A DNA stretch of 64,000 bases, taken from NCBI GenBank assembly GCA_019448385.1, contig JAGTXO010000016.1, positions 186,001-250,000 of the forward strand. Reading direction: 5' to 3'. The notes beneath the pieces are model-generated. The model was given only the letters and a program-made list of their open reading frames with translations. It was not told the DNA's origin and ran no database searches. A program made the position numbers and the translations under genes. This DNA comes from Diacronema lutheri. Lineage: Eukaryota; Haptophyta; Pavlovophyceae; Pavlovales; Pavlovaceae. Shown one piece after another: positions 57,559 to 64,000 of this stretch. Position 1 is the first letter of the stretch. The number at the start of each line of letters is the position of its first letter.

Positions 57559-60500
57559 ATGGGGAGGAGCAAGCGTCAGCCGATGGTGGACGAGACGGAC
57601 GACCCGCCATCCGAGCTGGCGCAGGACTTGATCGCGCAGCCAGGCGATGATCGCGCCGCCGCCGTGCCGACCTCTCGCACGCGCACGACACGCGGCGACG
57701 GCTCGCAGGCCACAACGCCTACCGGTGCTGTCGCGCGCCCCCTCTCGGAGGCAAATGTTCTCTTCGAGTGCGCGTCGCTCGACGCGACGGCATGCGCGGG
57801 CAGCGTGCTGTTGCGCGCCCTGCCGCTGTACCTCGCGCTTCCCACGCGCGCGCAGCCGGTGCGCCTCGTGCTCCTCGCCGGCGGCGCGGCCGCAGGCGCG
57901 GACGACACGCCGACGCCCGGCCCAACGCGGCTGGCGCGCGCGCCGCACGCAGAGGGTGTTCCGCTCGAGCCGCGTGAGTCCACAGCCACGTTACTACGTC
58001 TCACCGACATTTCCGGCGCGCCCATCTTTGAGGCGCGCGCGCGCGACGCGCTCGGCGCGAGCGAGGCGCTCGTAGACGCGCTGTGCCTGTTGGCCGCAAA
58101 GGACCTGGTCGGACTGAGCGTGCTCGAGGAGGACCGCGACGAGGCGTCGTCGGCAGACTTGGCGCGCGTGACGCACGCGCCGTGCGCGCTTTCGGCGGAG
58201 TCGACACAGCCCGTTCACGTCGCCGTGGGCGGCGCGTCGGCCATGCCGGATGCGTCGGTGCCGGCCGCGGCCGTGTGCATCGCCCTGCGGCTGCTTCCGC
58301 GCGCGCTCATGGTCTTCGCCGACGCGGCCGATGCGCCGCCCGCGCGCAGCCGCGCACGCGACGCCCTCCATCTTTTCCTGCCATGGGCGCTTCCAGCCCT
58401 CCTCACACCGCCGAGCACGCTCGCGCCTCCGCTGGAGCGTGAGAGTGTGAGTGCTGAAGCAATGGCGGCCGCGCTGATCGCCGATCTCGAGCGGCACACC
58501 GCTCGCAGGCACGCCGCCGCCGCGTCCGCGCCGCCGGTGGCGACGACGTCGACTGGCGCCGCTAACGGCGCGGCGCCACGCGTGGACCTTCCGCATGCCG
58601 TCGGGTCGGCGAGCGGGTCGATCCCCCACCTGCTGCCGCGGTTGCGACCCTATCAGCTGCGCGCTGTCGAGTGGATGGTCGCACGCGAGGAGCTGGCCGA
58701 GGGCGGCGACGACAACTGTAGCGTTCGAGCCATCGAAGCCACTGCGGGCAGCACGCTCGCCGCCGCCGCGGACAGCAGGACCGCCGCGGATAGCACCGAG
58801 TTTCCGCGTGCGGCGATGGCGGCGGCCATTGCTCAAGCGCGCGCCGCGTCACCGATCGCCCTCCCGCCCGCTGAGCTGTGCGCGTGGGCTTTGTGCGCTG
58901 ACGGCCACCTCTTGTGCTACTGCGCGTTGAACGGCTTTCTCGCCGCATTCCCGCGCACAGCCGCATCGGCTGGCGAATACGATGGCGGCACGGGTGTGAC
59001 GCCTAGACACTCGCCGGCGCCGATGGACGTGGACGCGCCGGCGCACGCCGCCCGCACCGTCGGCCCTGCGCGCGGCGCGTTCGAGCTCGCGGCACGCGAC
59101 GGCGTTACGACCGGCGTGCGGCGCGGCGCTCCGAGCGGCGGCGGCGCGGGCGTCGGCGCGGCGTGCGAGCCAGAGGCCGCGCGGCGCATCGGCGGAGGCA
59201 TTCTTGCTGATGAGATGGGTCTGGGCAAAACGGTTGAGACGATCGCGCTGATTCTCGCGCGGCCGGCCGCCGCGTGCGCGGCGGCGCGCGACGTGGTCGT
59301 GCGCGCCGCGCGCGAGGTCGAGGCGACGGCGGACGCGGCGGCAGCCGCGGCGCCTCTGGCGACCGGCGGCGCCGTCGCCGACGCTGGCGCGGCCGCCTCC
59401 GCCGCCGCCGCTGCCGCCGCTGCCGCCTCCGCCGCGACGCCACCGCCGAGAAAACGGCCGCGGACAACGCGTCGCAGCGGGTCCAGCGGCACGCGCGCCG
59501 GCCTGGCCATGGGCGCATTTTGCCTAGTCTGTGGCGAACTCAACCCGCCGCGCGCGCGCGCCGAGCCGACGCGCGGCTCGCGCAACTCGCCGGGCTTGCT
59601 CGAGGCGCAGGCGGAGGCGGAGGCGGAGGCGGAGGCGGAGGCGGTGGCGGAGGCGGGGTATGCGGGCGGATGGGTCGGCTGCGACGTGTGCGGTGGCTGG
59701 AGCCACCTGACCTGCGTCGGCGTGAGCGGCGCGCGGCGCGGCGGCCTCTGCGCGGCGGACCTTGAGCGCGCAGAGGCGTACGTGTGCGCGCGCTGCGTGT
59801 GCGCGCGCGCGGCGCACGCGCCGCTGCGCTCGGGCGCGACCCTCATCGTCACGCCCTCGCCGCTGCTTGGGCAGTGGGCGCGCGAACTCGGTCGGCACGT
59901 GTCGCGCGGTGCGCTGCGCGTCGTGTCGTACGCGGGCGTGCGCGCGGCGCTCGCGCAGCGCGAGCCTCACGCACTGCGCCTGCTGCACGCGGCCGAGCTC
60001 GCGCAGTACGATGTGGTGCTCACCACCTTCGACGCGCTGCGTGCGGACTTGCACCACGTCGCGCACGGCCTCGACGGCCACGGTGGCGGTTACGGCTTGG
60101 GCGCGGGCGGGGCGCGCACGGACGCGCGCGCGCTCCGCACGGGGAAGCGTTACGTCGTGTTACCGTCACCGCTACGCTACATCAACTTTTGGCGCGTGAT
60201 CGTCGACGAGGCGCAGGCGGTCGAGTCGCCGACGGCGGCGGTCGCCACCATGGCGGCGCAGCTCCGCGCGAGGCACCGATGGTGCGTTTCAGGTCCGGGC
60301 GCGCAGCCGGCGCGCCGCCCAGCACGCCGCGTGCGCTCGCCCTCGCGCGGCGTGCGCGCGCGCGCGCGCGCTGGTGTCGCCCATGCCTCGCGCGCGACGC
60401 GCTGTCCGCGCGTCGCTGTCTGACCGCCGTCTGACGCGGGCACCGCCGCCACGCGCCGCTCTCTCCTCCAGGCACACCGCTCGGGTGCGGTCGGCTGGGC

Positions 60501-63500
60501 GACCTGCGCGGCCTTTTCACCTTCTTGGGCGTCGCGCCCTTTGGCGAGCGGGCGTGGTGGACGCACGCGCTCGCCGCGCCGTTCGCCGCGTGGCTCGCGG
60601 CAGGCGGCGATGCAAACGCACCGGCCGTGCGCGAAGCTTCCGCGCCCGCGCGCGCGGCGCTCGGCGAAGCGGGCGCAGCGCAGCCGCCGCCCGCTCGGCC
60701 GCAGCCGCCGCTGCTCCTGCAGCTCGTGCGCGCGCTCGCGTGGCGCACGCCCAAGCGCGCCGTCTCCGCCGAGCTCGACCTGCCCGCGCAGAGCACGCGG
60801 CTACATCGCCTCACCTTCTCGACCGTCGAGGCGCATTTCTACCGGCGCCAGGTCGCCGAGTGCGCGCGCGCGGCGCAGCGCGGGCTCGCGGCGGCCGTGT
60901 GGCGCGGCGAGGGCGAGGCGGCGATGCTCGACAGGCTCGCCGCGCCGCTCCTCCGGCTTCGCCAGGCGTGCTGCCACCCGCAGGTGCGCGGCGCCGTTCG
61001 CGAGCCCGCGCTGTGCCGCGCTTGCGCGCGCGCGCGACGACCGTCGGCACGCCTCGCGCTTTGGCGAGGCGCGCAGCCCGCACGCGCGCCGCCGGCCGCT
61101 GCCGCCACCGCGCCCACGCGCGCGTCCGACGGCACGCCCGGCTGCGCGCGTGCGCGCTGCGCGCGGTGGCTCGCGCAGGTCGGCTCGCACGGATTGCGCT
61201 CGGTGACCGAGTCGGCGCCGCCCCTCACGATGGGCGAGATCTGCGCGCACCTCCTCGACGCCGAGCGGCTCGTGTGCGAGGAGCAGCTGCGCAGGCTCGC
61301 GCTCAATTTGAATGCCCTTGCCGCGCTTCAGGCCGCGCGCGCGCGCCCGCGCGCAGCCGCCGCTCTGTGAGACGCGCGCGCCGTGCCGCCCGCCAAGCCA
61401 GCCGCCGTGTCGCGCCGTTGCGCGCACGCGCGTCGGCCGGCCTCGCCCTCGCCGCGTCACACGCACGCCGCGCTGGCGCTCACACACGCCCTTCGTCCCG
61501 TGGCACGCGCGCCCTTCACCTCGCCCCTCCCTTCTCTCTCACAGCTACGCGCGCGCGCTGCACGCGGCCGACCGGCTGCGCAACCCGACGCGCTCGCAGG
61601 CGGCCGTGCGCGCGACGATTGGCGGGCAGCCTGCAGGCGTCGCGGGCGCGTCCGCCGGCTGCGCGGACGGGATCGCGTGGGCCGCTGCGCGAGTGCGCGC
61701 CGTGCCGGACGGAAATGCGCCCCGCGCAGCCGCGGCGGCGGGCGCGGCGGGGGCGGGCGGCGCGCTGGCGCTCGTCGACCTGACCACGGACGAAGCGCAC
61801 GTCGAGCCGTTGGTCGTTGACCTTGAGCTGAGCGCCGTGCGCAGGATCGTGGCCATTCGGCTGACGGTGGCGCTCGGACCGCACGGCACGGCGGGCAGCG
61901 CCCGCTTCGCGGGCAGCGATGACGCGGTCGCCGGCGGCGACGCGCCAGGCGCGCTCGACGGTGCGTGGGGCTGCCCGGCCGTGTGCACGCTGCAAGCCAC
62001 GGGCTCAGTCGAGGGCGGCGCGTTCGGCGCCGTCGCCACGTTCGAGCTGCCGCGCCCGCCCGAGGGCGGAGAGCCCACCATGCTGCTCGCCGCCACCTTT
62101 GACGGCGTCAAGGCGCGCGGCTGGCGGCTCGTCGTGCACGCGGCGCACGCGCCGCACGGCGCGGCGCGCAGCGGCGCAGCTGGCGCCGACGGGTCTGCCG
62201 ATGTGCCGGCGCGCGCGGTTGAGGGCGCGGAGCCGCCCGCAGCGCGCGCCGCCTCCGTGGCGCGCGTCGCGATCGCGCGCGTCGAGCTGCTCGAGGCGGA
62301 TGTGGCCCTCGATTCGCTTCAGCGCTTACACATTCTGCACAACTTGTGCGAAGCTATTCGCTCCGCCGATTGCGCGCCGCCCGCCGCGCACGCCGCGCCC
62401 TGCGCCGGGCCGGGAGGCGCGCGCTGCGCGCTCGGCGCGCCCCGCGCGGACGGCGCTGCGAGCCCCCGCGCGGACGGTGCATGCACCGCTGCGCACGACG
62501 CCGGCGTCTGCGGCTCGTCGGGCTGGGACGACGCCGCTGACGCGCCCGGATGGGCCGTGCCGCCTGGCTGCAGCGAGGCCGACCCGCCGTCCACCTGGCT
62601 GCGCGCCGTGCTCGCGCCCGACTGCGAGCGGCTGCGCGCGCAGTACCTCGCAGTCCACCGATCGATGCACCGCGCGCATCGCGCTGCGCTCGACGGCGCG
62701 ATGACCGCGACCGCGACGGCGGAAGCAGAGCTGCGCGCGCGGCGCGACGCGCGGCGCGTTATCGGCGCGGGCGGCGCGAGCATCGCGCCAGAGCCGTGGT
62801 GGGCTGAGCTCCTCGGCTGGCTCGGCCGCGCGGCCGGCACGTCCGGCAGCGGCAGCGCGCTCGGCGGCCCGCCGCCCGCCGGCGCGTCGGACGGGCTCCT
62901 TCGGCGCGCAGCTGATGAGATGGCGACGGCAGTGGAGCTCAACAACGCGGCGGGAGGCGGAGCGGGCGGCGGCATGGCCGGCGCGCCGCCATCGCTCGGC
63001 GTCGAGCTCGCCTCCCTCGCCGGCATGCGTCGCATGCTTGCTCGCGCGGCGGCCGAGCGCGCGAGCGCGCGCGCGGCGACGCTCGACGGCCTGTGCGCGC
63101 TCTCCGCCGAGCCGCCCGTTTCGGAAGTTTCCGAGAACCGCGAGTGCGGCCGGTGCCGCGTCGACTGGGGGCGGAGTGGGCCGGTGTGCGCGCACTGCCG
63201 GCTGGAGGATGTGCTCGAGGCGTACGAGGGCACGCTGCTCACGTTCCGGCGCGCGCGCAGGATCGAGGAGTTCTCCGCACTGGCGACATTTGCCGGAGGC
63301 GACGCGCTCGCGGCCGCGCTCGGCGGCGGCGGTGGTGGCGGCGGTGGTGGCGGCGGTGGTGCAAGCGGCGTCACGCGGGATGGTGCCGGCGCGGCGCGCT
63401 TGCCTCAGATCGGCGACAACGCGGGCGCGACGCGCAACAACCAGGGCACGGCGTTCATGGAGGAGGCGCCGGCGGTGAGGCGCGCGGAGCGCGCGCGCGC

Positions 63501-64000
63501 TGCCGTCTCCTCCCCCTTCCTCCCTCCCCCCCCCCCGCCCCCCCTCCCTCCCCTCTTTCTCTTCACGGCCTCTCAGCTTCCCCTATGCGCGAGCTCTTCA
63601 AAAGAAGAAAAAAACCAAGGCCTGGCTCGCGCGCACGCCCTGCGCCCTCCCCGTCCGCGCCGCGCCCACCGCCGCGACGCCCGCGCGCGCCCTGTCCGCA
63701 TATTTCATGATTTCTCTTCTCGTCTTGTCTCCTACACGGTGCCTCTGTCAGACGCACCTCCTGCGCGTGCTGCTGCGCACGGCGCGCGACCTCGCGCGCA
63801 GCGCGCACGCTGCGCCGCTCCTGCCGGCTCTCATCGCCGAGGGCGCCGCCGAGCTCGCGCTGCTCGACGCTGCTCGTCGCGAGCTGCGCTGGGCCAGGTG
63901 CGCGTGGCTCGCACACGCCGACCTTCTTTCAAAGCTCGACGAGCTCAACTCGGCAACGCTGGCATTGCGACTCGCAACGGACGCGGAGCTGAGCGCCGGA
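57559..64000 (+). CDS. SHPRH: SHPRH-type SNF2 helicase / ubiquitin ligase (3' partial)
   Basis: The exons are 57559-60292, 60472-60983, 61179-61366, 61545-63474 and 63752 to beyond 64000, all phase-consistent. RRIGGGILADEMGLGKTVE is Walker A. A PHD finger is inserted in the helicase: FCLVCGELNPP, WVGCDVCGGWSHLTCVGV and YVCARCVC. NFWRVIVDEAQAVES is the DEAQ box, and the first splice restores RWCVSGTPLG. The second splice gives QACCHPQVGSHGLRS, then MGEICAHLL. CGRCRVDWGRSGPVCAHC and RRELRWARCAWLAH, then LDELNSATLALRL, match the SHPRH middle region. The RING and C-terminal helicase lobe lie beyond the window. SHPRH/RAD5-like enzymes poly-ubiquitinate PCNA for damage tolerance. An (Ala-Glu)n repeat occurs at 59607-59655. 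Confidence 0.9.

Overview
The window is eukaryotic nuclear DNA of very high GC content from a compact genome. Genes alternate between strands, gaps are often only tens of bases, and most genes have one or more short GT-AG introns. I could set exon borders by matching reading phase for actin, ADF/cofilin, a hybrid histidine kinase, an RBM26/27-like protein, SHPRH, a thiamine-diphosphate (ThDP) enzyme and several others. The gene content (histidine and branched-chain amino acid enzymes, a hybrid two-component kinase, an Mfd-like helicase with a secretory-type leader, mitochondrial respiratory genes, Fanzor-type and other transposons) suggests a unicellular alga. A haptophyte such as a pavlovophyte would fit, but that is an inference from composition and gene style, not from a diagnostic marker. 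Long G or C homopolymers (about 15 to 39 bases) are scattered through introns and intergenic DNA.

1-25 kb, host genes: a TIR-like multi-pass membrane protein (cut by the window edge), sulfotransferase, DUF1295 reductase, phosphoinositide-kinase-like gene, DUF3431 secreted protein, a small possibly endocytic protein, histidinol-phosphate aminotransferase, complex III hinge protein, hybrid histidine kinase, an unknown protein, a SET-domain protein overlapping a MYND remnant, armadillo-repeat protein, COQ4, D-lactate dehydrogenase, plastid-type Mfd helicase, F-box protein and an alanine-rich unknown gene. Many are head-to-head pairs sharing very short promoters (26, 44 and 93 bp between start codons).

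25.3-41 kb, mobile-element island: long palindromes, fragments of PIF/Harbinger and Helitron proteins, a ubiquitin-specific-protease gene, a hAT-like transposase, and a nearly 10-kb coding block. That block carries an RGG-rich N-terminus, a PD-(D/E)XK nuclease, an alanine-rich middle with an exact 134-bp duplication, and a Fanzor (eukaryotic TnpB-like, RNA-guided nuclease family) C-terminus. It is the most unusual system in the window.

41-64 kb, host genes again: ADF/cofilin and actin arranged head-to-head, a lipocalin-like mitochondrial protein, a ThDP enzyme joined by a splice-or-stop TAG to an EF-hand module, a MAP2K-like kinase, a YEATS reader, an NAD(P)-binding membrane protein, an RBM26/27-like RNA-binding protein, and the SNF2/PHD ubiquitin ligase SHPRH, which runs off the right edge.
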